Part shown: one piece after another, positions 38,901-47,606 of the stretch
How positions within the stretch are numbered: the stretch's first letter is position 1
Layout of the letters: each line of letters starts with the position of its first letter
Source: Candidatus Omnitrophota bacterium
Lineage (GTDB): Bacteria; Hinthialibacterota; Hinthialibacteria; Hinthialibacterales; JAKPRU01
DNA length: 64,000 nt
NCBI GenBank assembly: GCA_029570205.1
Contig: JAKQSI010000082.1
Coordinates: 1 to 64,000 of the forward strand
Direction: 5' to 3'
Notes under the pieces: generated by a model
What the model was told of the DNA's origin: nothing
Databases searched by the model: none
What the model saw: only the letters and a program-made list of their open reading frames with translations
Program-made: the position numbers and the translations under genes

Positions 38901-39090
38901 CGAATCGGTTTTCCCAGTGGTAGCCCTCCCATTTCAGGAAATCTCCCTCGGTCAACTCCGCTGTGCCTTGCCACTCCGTATCGTCGCCTTGCCAATACAC
39001 CAGCATATCCAGAGTGACTTTATCCCCATAAGCCGCAGGCAGACCGCAGAAAGCGAGAATAAGAATCAAGACCGTGTGGAGACGCATCAT
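35977..39090 (-). CDS. Large secreted calcium-motif protein with a DUF4861-like C-terminus
   Basis: A 1037-residue protein with a Sec signal (MMRLHTVLILILAFCGLPAA). The N-terminal half has many acidic loops of the DxDxDG type (DVDGDGDSDE, DNDGDGDADE), which would bind calcium. It shares DSDCYLADYDANGEIDRM with the 539-residue protein at 41807-43426. The final 350 residues resemble DUF4861 (FRSYFGKIDVFGKKRPC and a beta-sandwich-like region), associated with carbohydrate-related secreted proteins. Both ends overlap neighbouring genes by four bases. A role in polysaccharide binding or breakdown outside the cell is inferred from its neighbours. Confidence 0.82.
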   Translation of the reverse strand: MMRLHTVLILILAFCGLPAAYGDKVTLDMLVYWQGDDTEWQGTAELTEGDFLKWEGYHWENRFDSEEPHRDQLLESNNKKVSWKSHTAKEDDGIWLVAQLDADENITVTLNGKALQVSPNGLASANSQIQDVSGDAYILLLNLKRLKERVDVDGDGDSDELILDETARRAPGRGGEFANPKQAAECPLFPIAVRVIDDDDDMTAEAITGDEDSDCYLADYDANGEIDRMLDRIDNDGDGDADEMDLRYYRNGELVWGWFWEDVDDDNRMWSVANYEYREAFASDMYGDDIFFLQKYDPLTDTWLPYSECPFSFHDLDGDGWSEGVVRVSAVPEPENNANSYDEIWGPNPIKPVQVSNVRYSFDIDNDSNEKNQLDYDFGFTLVGSLPYQGFDYFNPKRRPPQTVQRISHNEILALADNYTADLTGFSWDEFDCNRRWEGIFWSEEDWIRITLANAGGPPWRWNMRREFDCRPSNQRQVYYSPIDQRIHCFGAEWGWIEHGYLWSEQKFAETKCFDSNGDGFFDRWEVNLDNRGSPERVAEHVQQVQMLPWDYATIQSFYLDLLPKVISANQSVIASIRQKGISAADTIFPTAVEEMEAHLGEIKSQERLRYVTDLLKEYYMHAVLVRLEEMAAATSIPERRADLSTLGEALDNAFNRGYMEGVIALLEQVQELPKPKHSEPKKIGVRIANPLDRARTSVPVTIRLADLPEDFKTSPFRVVDSDGKILPSQMDDPDGDSVKDEIFFQVSLGPKETRAVSIRYGDMDAQQAYTPRAHAQVGQKFYVSWESDLCAFRSYFGKIDVFGKKRPCLFMQEMESPWVNTHVMQKNGMDILSVGPTSGLGGLNIRQEGKPYQVDSYGESGNRDIRSEPHFRILADGPVRTLVDIVMPHWKLGNRQFQASTRVVAWAGRRECRLSTKVRSLDGNPFEFGPGLTIVGEQAHSDPENRILWCWGEQKDMGAGEVGLAILYPSEGLVQQEDGSGEKLLWYQSPGEATLDLIIVGGWTRDGRFKNGDDWYAFLKDLRREIDTPVQVEIVK

Positions 39091-40127
39091 CTTGCTCCTT
39101 CCAGATCCTTGAGTGAAATCGCTTTTCGTTCACGGGAGGACTCTTCGGCGGCGAAAGCGACGTATGCCGCTACGAGACCGCATCGAAGGTTGGCATCCGG
39201 TTGTTTCCCTTCGTTGATCGCATCCACAAACGCCTGATCCTGACGCCCGAAAGACTCCATGCGGACCGGCGCGAGGTAGTCGCCACGAAAGTCGAGCGGC
39301 GGCTGCTCGTATAGCGTTTCCCATTTCTCATCCGCACACAGTTGCATTTTTCCGTAAGCATCCACATCCAGCAGTCCACGTTCTCCTACAATGCGGGCAC
39401 GGAACGCCGAGTTCGGAAATCCCGGTTTCGGCGATTCCCAGCAGCACCAGAAATTCGCCACGATATCGCCGCTGAGAACCATCATTACCATCGACATGGT
39501 TTCCACTTCGACTCCGGTCAGCGAGTTTCGGCAGTGCGCAAATACCGTTTCGATCTCTTCGCCCGTGAACCATCGGATCCGGTCGATGGAGTGGCAGCCA
39601 TGTCCGAACAGTGTGCCGAGGTTGTGCTGATCGCTCTGCCATTTCGGCAAACCTGCCAGCCCGTGCCGGTCATGTTGCATTTCCAGGATTTGAAGGACCT
39701 TGCCGATCCGCCCGGAGGCGATGATCTCTTTGGCGATTTCATTGGCACGGCGGTAGCGTTGTGTGAATGCCACTTGGCAAATCACCCCGGATTCCTCCAG
39801 TGATTTCTCCAGTTGATGACATTCGCCAAGAGTGGCGCCAACCGGCTTTTCGATCAACACATGCTTTCCGGCTTCCATGGCCAGGATGGCATGACTTGCA
39901 TGAAGGTAATGCGGTGTGGCGACAACCACCGCATCGACATCCTTGCGGGCCACCAGTTCCTCAGCGGATGCCACGCAATCGATTCCGTATTCCTTCGCCA
40001 GCGCCGGGGCACGACTTCCACACGCCACCGCGCGCAATGACGCCCCGTTTACGTATTTGGAGAATGCCTCCGAATGGGTCCGTCCCATAAATCCGCTGCC
40101 GATTACTCCAATTCCGATGTTGTCCAC
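39087..40127 (-). CDS. Gfo/Idh/MocA-family oxidoreductase
   Basis: A 346-residue NAD(P)-dependent dehydrogenase-like protein. It starts GIGVIGSGFMGRTHSEAF (Rossmann fold), then VLIEKPVGATLGE with the conserved EKP Lys, and a histidine-rich region GHGCHSIDRIRW. The family oxidises sugars, inositol and related alcohols. It is the first gene of the minus-strand run 40127 to 33271, overlapping the next by four bases. No signal peptide, unlike the Tat-exported paralogue at 23461. Confidence 0.93.
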   Translation of the reverse strand: MDNIGIGVIGSGFMGRTHSEAFSKYVNGASLRAVACGSRAPALAKEYGIDCVASAEELVARKDVDAVVVATPHYLHASHAILAMEAGKHVLIEKPVGATLGECHQLEKSLEESGVICQVAFTQRYRRANEIAKEIIASGRIGKVLQILEMQHDRHGLAGLPKWQSDQHNLGTLFGHGCHSIDRIRWFTGEEIETVFAHCRNSLTGVEVETMSMVMMVLSGDIVANFWCCWESPKPGFPNSAFRARIVGERGLLDVDAYGKMQLCADEKWETLYEQPPLDFRGDYLAPVRMESFGRQDQAFVDAINEGKQPDANLRCGLVAAYVAFAAEESSRERKAISLKDLEGAR

Positions 40128-40200
40128 AATGCTTCTCCGTTTATTGTTCGTGAATTGTCAAGATTGTCTTACCTTGTTCCGACAGAAATCGATCGCGCAT

Positions 40201-40312
40201 CCGTCATTGCGAGCGAAGCGTGGCAATCTCGTCGCCGTGCTGCGCAAACAAGAGATCGCCACGTTCCGGCTCCTTCGCAGACTCAGGAGCCGAAACTCGC
40301 GATGACGGCAAA
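40201..40312 (+). repeat. Composite repeat element C without a hairpin array
   Basis: CGTCATTGCGAGCGAAGCG at the left (40203-40221), GAGATCGCCACG in the middle, and CTCGCGATGACGG at the right (40298-40310). The two ends form an imperfect inverted repeat (CGTCATTGCGAG / CTCGCGATGACG). It lacks the CCAGGC hairpin units, so it may be the basal form of the element. It lies between the two minus-strand sugar gene groups. Confidence 0.8.
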
Positions 40313-40355
40313 GGATTTCTTTCACCTCTGGGAGTTCCCATCGGTCTCATACGTC

Positions 40356-41582
40356 CTATCTATCCCATTCCAGATTCTCCGCAACCTTAGCCACTCCACC
40401 GGCGATATCCCGGATATCGTCGTCCGAATAGCTTTCATGAAACCAGATGGTGATGAATTCCTTCATGGCCTTTTCAGCTACCGGGCAGAGACCCTCGGCA
40501 TAGATTCGATCCTGAATGGGGAATCCCGATGTCCCGAAGGTCCTTTTTTCGGTGAGCGCCTTGGAACAGAGGTACATCGGCACTCCCGTGTATCCGGGTA
40601 TGTTGGGGATTCCTTCCTCTTTGAGTGTCTCGCCAAACTTCACAGAGGACCAGTGGGTTATGCGAAGCGGGTACAGCCAGAAACTATGCTCCGATTCGGG
40701 AAGAGAGGCTGCCGGAAGAACCCCGTCAATCGGCTGCAGAAGAGACGAGAGCAGCCGACCGATGTGTTTGCGACGCTGCACAACGCCGTCTACCTTGTCC
40801 AACTGGCACAACCCCACCGCTGCGGTCAGTTCCGACATGCGGTAATTCGGCCCCAGGAACTGGTAACAGCGTGGTCCCCAGCCCGAACGGGCAAATCCCT
40901 TGTCCACAAACAGACGCATTCGCTCCCAGTAATCGTCCCGGTTGCTCACCACCATGCCGCCATCGCCTGTGCTCAGATGCTTGGATTCCTGAAAGCTGAA
41001 ACAGCCGAGGTCCCCGATAGTTCCAAGCCAGCGTCCTTTGTATTTTGTTCGGTGTGCCTGAGCGCAATCCTCAATGACCGGAATCCCTTTCGGTCTTGCA
41101 ATTTCCAGGACGGCGTCCACATCGGCGGCCGTGCCGAACAGGTGGACAAGAATGATAGCCCGTGTGCGACAGGTGATTTTCTTTTCGATATCCGCCGGGT
41201 CCATGGTGAGTGTATCGGGACGGACATCGGCAAAAACCGGGATCGCATTTTGCTGAAGGATCGGGCCGATGGACCCGAAATCGGTGATGGGAGCCGTAAT
41301 GATTTCGTCCCCCGGATTGGGATCGACGGTTCCGACGGCGGTGTGGATTGCCGCCGTGCCGGAGGTCGCCGCTCGTGCGTATTTCATGCCGTACGCCTCG
41401 GCAAATTTCCGCTCAAACTCCGCGACCAGCTTGCCGTTGAATTGAAACAGTGTCTGTGACCGAAGCGCCTCGGTGACACGGGCAATCTCCGGCTCACCAT
41501 ACATCACTCTTCGGGGAAACGGCTCCCGGCGACACGGTTCGCCGCCGTGTATCGCAAGCTTTTCTGATGGATTGGCGTTCAT
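40356..41582 (-). CDS. DegT/DnrJ/EryC1 aminotransferase, copy 2
   Basis: A 408-residue PLP aminotransferase, about the same length as copy 1. It starts EKLAIHGGEPCRREPFPRR, again like inosose or keto-sugar aminotransferases. CFSFQESKHLSTGDGGMVV carries the PLP Lys. The ATG at 41582 has AAGGAG upstream; the open frame starts a little earlier at 41606. The two copies differ clearly and probably act on different substrates. Confidence 0.93.
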   Translation of the reverse strand: MNANPSEKLAIHGGEPCRREPFPRRVMYGEPEIARVTEALRSQTLFQFNGKLVAEFERKFAEAYGMKYARAATSGTAAIHTAVGTVDPNPGDEIITAPITDFGSIGPILQQNAIPVFADVRPDTLTMDPADIEKKITCRTRAIILVHLFGTAADVDAVLEIARPKGIPVIEDCAQAHRTKYKGRWLGTIGDLGCFSFQESKHLSTGDGGMVVSNRDDYWERMRLFVDKGFARSGWGPRCYQFLGPNYRMSELTAAVGLCQLDKVDGVVQRRKHIGRLLSSLLQPIDGVLPAASLPESEHSFWLYPLRITHWSSVKFGETLKEEGIPNIPGYTGVPMYLCSKALTEKRTFGTSGFPIQDRIYAEGLCPVAEKAMKEFITIWFHESYSDDDIRDIAGGVAKVAENLEWDR

Positions 41583-41806
41583 AAATCGTGCTCCTTTTTT
41601 ACGCACCTTACCAATCGGTTTGCATTGTGGTGTTTACAGAGATTCTTATCCTTCTATTTCAGGACCACAGACTGGAAGCCTGTGCCACCCGAGGAATCCC
41701 TCATCCGAAGAATCCCTCTTCCACCTTTCTCCCAGAGGGAGAGAAAAGAAAGTAACAGCCACATCTTGCCCTTGTTTTTTTTATCCTTGCAAGTTGTCGA
41801 GGCTGT
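41583..41806. other. Spacer with dispersed short sequences
   Basis: No gene seen. It contains the GGAAGCCTGTGCCACCC segment (about 41669-41685), which resembles another dispersed repeat, and a weak 6 bp hairpin TCTCCC/GGGAGA (41728-41742) that could serve the upstream minus-strand gene. Confidence 0.4.
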
Positions 41807-43426
41807 TCACTTGAGTTTTCCCGACAGCTCGGCAAACGCTTCGTATTCTCCACGACCGTACACGGCGATCTCTTCGGGACTCAAGGGTCTCCCTTGATCT
41901 GCCAGAAATCTCCGAAGTTCCGCAAAGAGGACCTCCCGCGTCATGTCCTGATAATATCGTTTCGCCTCCAGGCTGGAGGCCAGTGTTTTGGCAGCATGAT
42001 ATTCTTTCGGCATGGTTCGGGTGAACCATTCCTCAATGCGGGTCGGTTCGCGACGTCCCATGACCGTTTTCATCGCTTCGATAACTTCCCGGTTGGCTTT
42101 CAATGTCTTTTTCAATTGGTTCACGTAAAACGAATGCAGGTTCTCATAATTTTCAATCGACACATTCACAACCGGCAACCGCTCGTCCTGGAATTCCCGG
42201 TCGATGGAACCATCTGCGTCAAGATCGACTTGAAAAACATCGAAATACCCATCTTCATTGGTGTCTTTATAGAAAAACACCATATCTTCTTTCCCGTCGA
42301 AGTTGTAATCCACGTACAGCTCGCCGTGTTCCGCCCCAAACTGGTGCAGGCGCCCGTCGATAGGCCACCAATACAACATATACTTCCCGCTGAAGTCGGC
42401 ATCGTATTCCCGGCGGAAATTGCATTTCGGAAGACGATACCCGCCTACACCCTCCCAGCGCTCGTGGTGTTTTTCCACCTCATCGGCCGGATTGGCCGTA
42501 TTGTCCGCCTCATCCCAGATAAACATGTTTTTCTTCCAGGTCATTGCGTTCGCCGTTTCTCGGCCTTTTTCCCAGGCGATATGGCCGTTCCGCGCTTTTC
42601 CGTGGCGAAACCTGGGCATGGTAATAACGTCCGGGGGAATGAGCGCAGCCCCCTCGCAATTGAATGAGAAATCGTAATCGTGTGGATTCCCTTTCTTCGC
42701 ATCGTTGTCCACATCGAAACTGTACCGGAGGAAATTGGTTTCCCTGTCCTCGCCTGAAAACCGGATTGCAATCTCTGAACACTGATCGCCGTCGATATCA
42801 TAGAAACAGAACGGATTCTCAAACTTGGGGAACAGTTCGCCGGTCTGCACATCGAAATCGTACATACAGAACAGTTCGTCGCCGTTGAAATCGGAAAGCC
42901 ACTGGCAGCCCGGCTGGTCGTAGGCGTAATTCCGGGTGTACCAGAGGCGGTTGTCATCGCCATGGTCTTCGCAGACAATGGCAATGGTGCGACCGTAGAA
43001 ATCCTTGTCGTACAGGACCAGGAGATCCACATCGTTGTCGCCGTCCTTGTCCTCGTAATCCACAACACAATCAATCACTCCATCACCATACCAATCCGCA
43101 ACCCAGCAGTCGCTGTCCGTATCGCCCTCAGCATCGGATTTCATATCGTCATCCTCGTCGATCACTTTCACAAGAATCGGCTGGATGGTGTGTTTGGGGT
43201 CATTGTCGTTGAAGATCAGGATATCCGGGTCGCCGTCGCCGTTCTCATCAATCGTGAATTTCTCGCCCGGCTTCAGTTCCTTCGCCTTCGCGAGGACTTC
43301 ATCGCCGAAAAAAATCGCAGCGCCGGCCATTTCGCGCATTCGAGCGTTGGTATCCTGGAAATCAGCCCCGGATGACGGGATCGGATTCAGAAACAGGGCA
43401 AACCCTGCGACCGTAAGGATGAGCAT
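41807..43426 (-). CDS. Secreted calcium-motif protein, paralogue of the 1037-residue protein
   Basis: A 539-residue protein from the chosen start MLILTVAGFALFLNPIPSSG, a Sec signal. Acidic loops (DENGDGDPD, DKDGDNDVD, DVDNDA) alternate through the first half. The shared motif IDEDDDMKS...DSDCWVADWYGDG matches the N-terminal half of the 1037-residue neighbour, as do RREYDADF and GRLHQFGAE. Its C-terminal 150 residues are helical and lack DUF4861. The open frame continues to 43690 through repeat element D; that extension would bury the signal peptide, so I take ATG 43426 as the start, though an upstream start is possible. Confidence 0.75.
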   Translation of the reverse strand: MLILTVAGFALFLNPIPSSGADFQDTNARMREMAGAAIFFGDEVLAKAKELKPGEKFTIDENGDGDPDILIFNDNDPKHTIQPILVKVIDEDDDMKSDAEGDTDSDCWVADWYGDGVIDCVVDYEDKDGDNDVDLLVLYDKDFYGRTIAIVCEDHGDDNRLWYTRNYAYDQPGCQWLSDFNGDELFCMYDFDVQTGELFPKFENPFCFYDIDGDQCSEIAIRFSGEDRETNFLRYSFDVDNDAKKGNPHDYDFSFNCEGAALIPPDVITMPRFRHGKARNGHIAWEKGRETANAMTWKKNMFIWDEADNTANPADEVEKHHERWEGVGGYRLPKCNFRREYDADFSGKYMLYWWPIDGRLHQFGAEHGELYVDYNFDGKEDMVFFYKDTNEDGYFDVFQVDLDADGSIDREFQDERLPVVNVSIENYENLHSFYVNQLKKTLKANREVIEAMKTVMGRREPTRIEEWFTRTMPKEYHAAKTLASSLEAKRYYQDMTREVLFAELRRFLADQGRPLSPEEIAVYGRGEYEAFAELSGKLK

Positions 43427-43440
43427 GGCCCTGCGGGGCC

Positions 43441-43604
43441 GTACCCGTCCCGTCATCGCGAGCCTCGCTCCGGCGGGGCCGGTGATTGAAGAAAGAAAGT
43501 GTGTTTCCCGCCCTTCTTTGCCGGGCAGGGACGCCTGGCCTACTGGGGAGCTGCCGGGCAGGGACGCCTGGCCCACTGGTGGGACAGGCGTCCCTGCCTG
43601 TCGA
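43441..43604 (-). repeat. Composite repeat element D, reverse orientation
   Basis: Read on the minus strand: an inverted unit CGACAGGCAGGGACGCCTGT, two forward units near 43551-43574 and 43519-43540, then the right module GAAGGGCGGGAAACACAC, then CACCGGCCCCGCCGG and CTCGCGATGACGGGACGG. The first three parts match elements A and B. It lies in the 5' part of the open frame of the adjacent secreted-protein gene. Confidence 0.88.
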
Positions 43605-43879
43605 TTCTCACGGGAGAGAACTGTCTTAAAAGTCATGTTTTTCACTTTCTGATCTTGATGATGATCCAAAATAACGGACAATGGGAACATGAGATTCCTT
43701 TTCAGTCAACCGCAACCGGAAAAAGAATGGGTGGTCCAGGGTAGACAGAACGCGAAAGGTGGGCGAAAGTGAACAGGGAACCGCTGCCGGTTCGCAAGGC
43801 ATCTCCCTGCCGAGCGCACGGCGCAATACCTGGGAAAAAACGTCAGACCAGGACGATTCGTAGAAAGGAGAATGAAACA

Positions 43880-44914
43880 ATGCCAAGGTTATTCCATGTC
43901 AGTCTCGAGGGTGGTCAACACGGAGGAAAAGGATTCGAGGGATTTCTGGACTTCGCTCAGAAAGCCGGAGCGGAAGGCGCGCAGCCGTCCAACTATATGT
44001 TTGATAAAGGCAATGGATTCCGGCCCGTTGCCGAGGTGAAAGAGGCATTTGCTAAGCGAGGGCTGAAATTGGACGGTATTTCCACCCACTGTGTTTTCTG
44101 GGTGCATACCACCGCCTGGACCGGTTCGGTCACCATGCGTCCGTTTCTCTCGCCGGAAGTGGCCAAAATGAGTCCTGAGAAAATCGAACAATGGGCCGAG
44201 GATTACCTCCTCCGGTTTATGGATTACGCCGCCGAGCTCGGAGTAAAAATCCTTCCGATGTTCTGGGGTGTCGTATACGGATGGGAAATCGCTACGGGAT
44301 ACCCGTGGGGTTTCTTCGCCGGACCGGGATATGACTTAATCAAGGAAGGTCTGGAGCGGTTCGTCAAGAAAACTGCCAAACTGCGCCAGAAAGCCAATTC
44401 CCTGGGAATCTATCTCTGCCATGAGATTCATCCGGGAACGGGGGCAATGTGCGCCGATGATTTTCGGATGCTGGTGGATGCCTGCGACGGCGACAAATGC
44501 CTCGCCGTCAACGTTGATCCCTCCCACTGCTGGGAAGGCGAGGGTTGGGAGACCCGGTTCCTGAAAGTGGCGGACCGCTGCTATGGCTGCCATGTCAAGA
44601 ACCATGTTGTCCGACCGAACATTCCCAGGCGCGCCATCCAGGGCGATTGGCAGAAGCGAGGGATGCAATTCACGGATTTGAATACGGGCGATATCAACCT
44701 GATGCGCTTCACAGAACTGATGATCCAGATCGGGTACAAAGACCGCTACTGCAAGGTCATGGGCACACAGACTGCGCCGCTGGTGGTTGAGGCGGAAAGC
44801 GCCTATCGTGATCTGGATGCCACCAGCGCAGGCGGTGTGCAGTATGTCAGGGAAAACCTGTGCTTCCCGATCGCTACAGCCTCGTTCGAGGACGGCCTCG
44901 GGGGTTCGGCCTGA
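43880..44914 (+). CDS. Sugar phosphate isomerase/epimerase family protein
   Basis: A 344-residue TIM-barrel protein of the xylose isomerase-like / AP endonuclease 2 group. The barrel shows AGAEGAQPSN, KLDGISTHCVFW, the metal-site run YLCHEIHPGTGAM and NVDPSHCWEGEG, the usual Glu, His and Asp ligands. Members isomerise or dehydrate sugars and inositols (for example IolE-like enzymes). AAAGGAG precedes ATG 43880 by 9 bases. It is adjacent to the DegT/Gfo sugar locus, and a strong terminator follows. Confidence 0.88.
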   Translation: MPRLFHVSLEGGQHGGKGFEGFLDFAQKAGAEGAQPSNYMFDKGNGFRPVAEVKEAFAKRGLKLDGISTHCVFWVHTTAWTGSVTMRPFLSPEVAKMSPEKIEQWAEDYLLRFMDYAAELGVKILPMFWGVVYGWEIATGYPWGFFAGPGYDLIKEGLERFVKKTAKLRQKANSLGIYLCHEIHPGTGAMCADDFRMLVDACDGDKCLAVNVDPSHCWEGEGWETRFLKVADRCYGCHVKNHVVRPNIPRRAIQGDWQKRGMQFTDLNTGDINLMRFTELMIQIGYKDRYCKVMGTQTAPLVVEAESAYRDLDATSAGGVQYVRENLCFPIATASFEDGLGGSA

Positions 44915-44942
44915 TCCTCTGGAAAGCGGGGAATTGCATCTC

Positions 44943-44968
44943 AACGGGCGCACTCCGGTGCGCCCGTT
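44943..44968 (+). terminator. Intrinsic terminator after the isomerase gene
   Basis: Perfect 11 bp stem AACGGGCGCAC / GTGCGCCCGTT with a TCCG tetraloop, followed by TGTGTT. Confidence 0.85.
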
Positions 44969-45086
44969 TGTGTTGGTGTAAGGCATTCTCAAAACGGAGA
45001 TCGGGGCGGGTAGCTGGTGAATTCATTCTCCACCCGACGTCCCGTGAGCGCGATGCGCTTCCCGGCGGGCAAAAAATCCGACGGGA

Positions 45087-45512
45087 TCATTCCCTGTGCA
45101 ATTCCTCATCGGCGAAAAACAGGGGTATCTCACGCGCGGCGCTTTCCGGGGAATCGCTGCCGTGAACAATGTTCTGGGTAAAATCATTGGCATAGTCTCC
45201 CCGGATGGTACCGGGCTGAGCATTCACCGGATTTGTTGCCCCCATCATCATGCGAAGAATCGGAATCACTTCGTTTCCTTCCCAGACCATCGCAACAATC
45301 GGCCCGCCGGTAACATATTCGATCAACCCCTCGAAGAACGGCTTGCCTTTATGCTCGGCATAGTGCCTCTCCGCGTGTTCCCGTGTGACCTGCATCATTT
45401 TCATGCCGACCAGCCTCCAGCCTTTTCGCTCGCAACGGCTGATGATTTCACCGACCAGTTTCCGCCGGACCCCGTCCGGTTTCACAAAAAGAAGGGTTCT
45501 CTCCATGTTCAT
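45087..45512 (-). CDS. ndk: Nucleoside diphosphate kinase
   Basis: A 141-residue enzyme that balances nucleoside triphosphates. The catalytic His is in [25 protein letters not shown] and the [10 protein letters not shown] strand are typical. The ATG at 45512 gives the standard family length and AGAGGAAAG lies upstream; the longer open frame has no support. Confidence 0.97.
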   Translation of the reverse strand: MNMERTLLFVKPDGVRRKLVGEIISRCERKGWRLVGMKMMQVTREHAERHYAEHKGKPFFEGLIEYVTGGPIVAMVWEGNEVIPILRMMMGATNPVNAQPGTIRGDYANDFTQNIVHGSDSPESAAREIPLFFADEELHRE

Positions 45513-45557
45513 ACTTACTTTCCTCTTGCGTATTCCCGAGTGTGATGTAACAGAATA

Positions 45558-45590
45558 TCCTGTCGGTTCAAAAAAGAACCACCGACAGGA
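45558..45590. promoter_or_regulatory. Hairpin upstream of ndk
   Basis: TCCTGTC / GACAGGA outer stem with an inner GGTTC / GAACC stem, a six-A loop and a three-base bulge. It lies in the gene-free 45513-45942 stretch between divergent ndk and nadB. The rest of that stretch shows no gene that I can support. Confidence 0.35.
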
Positions 45591-45942
45591 TGCCGGCGCC
45601 ACCCTGTATACCTCCGCATTCCATCATTCCGGCGCAGGTTGCAATCCAGGGTCCACAACCGAATTGGCACAGATTGTCAGTGTGTGGCTTGGCGGCGCGG
45701 CAGGCAAGCACACCCTATAGGTCATTTGCGTGATCGTAACCCGGAAAGCCCTGGATCGCCTTGCCGACAATTCTCAAGCCGCCTCTCCGTGCATGGCCTG
45801 CTGCCCTCCATCGGGAAATCCCTTGAACGGACGCTGTCAACTCACGTATTCTCAACACGGATCAACGAGAAGTCTATCTCGGTTCTCCAATTCCGAGGAG
45901 AGCGTCCTCCGCCCCCCTCCCTTTCTGAACGGACCCAAGAAC

Positions 45943-47562
45943 ATGGCAGTGTTTCATTCCAATTTTCTGGTTATCGGCAGTGGTGTCGCCGGGCTCACCT
46001 GCGCACTCAAAGCGGCGGACTACGGAACAGTCAACCTGGTAACAAAGAAAGAAGAATTCGAGTCCAATACGAACTACGCCCAGGGGGGGATCGCCGCTGT
46101 TCTAGATCCTTTGGACTGTTTCGAGTCGCATATCGAAGACACATTGAAGGCGGGAGCCGGACTGTGCCATGAAGATGCCGTGAGAGTAACGGTCGAACAC
46201 GGCCCGAAAGTCATCGAAGAACTGCGCCAATGGGGGGCGGTTTTCACGCAAGACCACGGCCGCGACTCCCTGGAACTGGGACGGGAAGGGGGCCATTCCC
46301 GCCGCCGGATTGTTCACGCAAAAGACCTGACCGGCAAAGAGGTGGAACGCGCGCTGCTGGAACAGGTCCACCGTCACGAAAAAACCCGAATCTTCCGTCA
46401 CGCAATGGCGGTTGACCTGCTTGTCCTGGATTCACCGGAACCCCGGTGCTGGGGCTGCATCATCTGGGATGACACCTGGGATGAACTGCACTTTTTCACG
46501 GCCGGGGTAACCATCCTTGCCACGGGTGGCCTGGGCCAGATTTACCTTCACACGACAAATCCCTCAATTGCAACAGGTGATGGGGTGGCGATGGCCTATC
46601 GCCAGGGCGTCCCGATCGCCAATATGGAGTTCATTCAATTCCATCCGACGGCCTTTTTCTGCCCGGGCGAACGTACGTTTCTGATCTCGGAGGCGGTTCG
46701 AGGCGAGGGGGGAATCCTGCGAACAGGAGACGGGGAAGCTTTCATGGAGCGGTACCATGAATTGAAAGACCTTGCTCCTCGGGATATTGTCGCCCGAGCG
46801 GTCGATGCAGAAATGAAGAAGCGTGGCGATTCCAATGTCTTTTTGGATGTACGCCATATTCCTCAACAGGAGTTTGCCAAGCGTTTCCCCAACATCACCC
46901 AGCATTGTCGGGATCACCACCTGGATCTTTCCAGGGATATGATTCCGGTGGTTCCGGCTGCCCACTATTCCTGTGGCGGCATTCTAACCGGACTCTGGGG
47001 GGAAACGGCTATCAAGGGGCTGTTCGCAGCAGGCGAAGTTGCCTGTACCGGCCTTCACGGAGCCAACCGACTCGCCAGCAACTCCATCCTGGAGGCTGTC
47101 GTGTTCGGCAAACGATCCGTGGAGTTCGCCCGTCGGGAAGGATTGCATGAGCAGTCTTATCCCGATAACATAATTCGTTCCGTGCGCGTTCAACCCAAAA
47201 GAGATCTGGAGAGGGTGCGCATTTCCCACTGTCAGGACGAACTGCGACGCCTGATGTGGGATTATGTGGGAATCGTCCGATCCGAGGATCGACTCAACCG
47301 CGCTCGAGAACGTCTCACAACCCTGAGACAGGAAGTCACCGATTATATTGAGGCAGGATACACGCGGGGCGATCTGTTCGACTTGAGAAACATGGTTGAA
47401 GTCGCCGAACTGGTTGTCGCGTGCGCCCTGAGTCGAAAAGAAAGCCGGGGACTTCACTACATTCTGGAGTATCCAAACACCGACGATGAGCATTGGAAAA
47501 AAGACACCATCGTCAAGCGGGATCAAAGGGAAACACCGCTTCTGCCCGGGACAGATCAATAG
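45943..47562 (+). CDS. nadB: L-aspartate oxidase
   Basis: A 539-residue flavoenzyme that oxidises L-aspartate to iminoaspartate, the first step of NAD synthesis. FAD-binding GSGVAGLTCALKAA is at the N-terminus. NYAQGGIAAVLD, HSRRRIVHAKDLTG, NMEFIQFHPTAFF, SCGGILTGLWG and ASNSILEAVVFGKR are all NadB-type. I chose the ATG at 45943 because the Rossmann fold begins there; the frame stays open upstream to 45730. rplI follows 44 bp downstream. Confidence 0.96.
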   Translation: MAVFHSNFLVIGSGVAGLTCALKAADYGTVNLVTKKEEFESNTNYAQGGIAAVLDPLDCFESHIEDTLKAGAGLCHEDAVRVTVEHGPKVIEELRQWGAVFTQDHGRDSLELGREGGHSRRRIVHAKDLTGKEVERALLEQVHRHEKTRIFRHAMAVDLLVLDSPEPRCWGCIIWDDTWDELHFFTAGVTILATGGLGQIYLHTTNPSIATGDGVAMAYRQGVPIANMEFIQFHPTAFFCPGERTFLISEAVRGEGGILRTGDGEAFMERYHELKDLAPRDIVARAVDAEMKKRGDSNVFLDVRHIPQQEFAKRFPNITQHCRDHHLDLSRDMIPVVPAAHYSCGGILTGLWGETAIKGLFAAGEVACTGLHGANRLASNSILEAVVFGKRSVEFARREGLHEQSYPDNIIRSVRVQPKRDLERVRISHCQDELRRLMWDYVGIVRSEDRLNRARERLTTLRQEVTDYIEAGYTRGDLFDLRNMVEVAELVVACALSRKESRGLHYILEYPNTDDEHWKKDTIVKRDQRETPLLPGTDQ

Positions 47563-47606
47563 ACCTTCCCGGCGAACATTCCCGGAGACCGTCGGAGGAA
47601 TGAACC

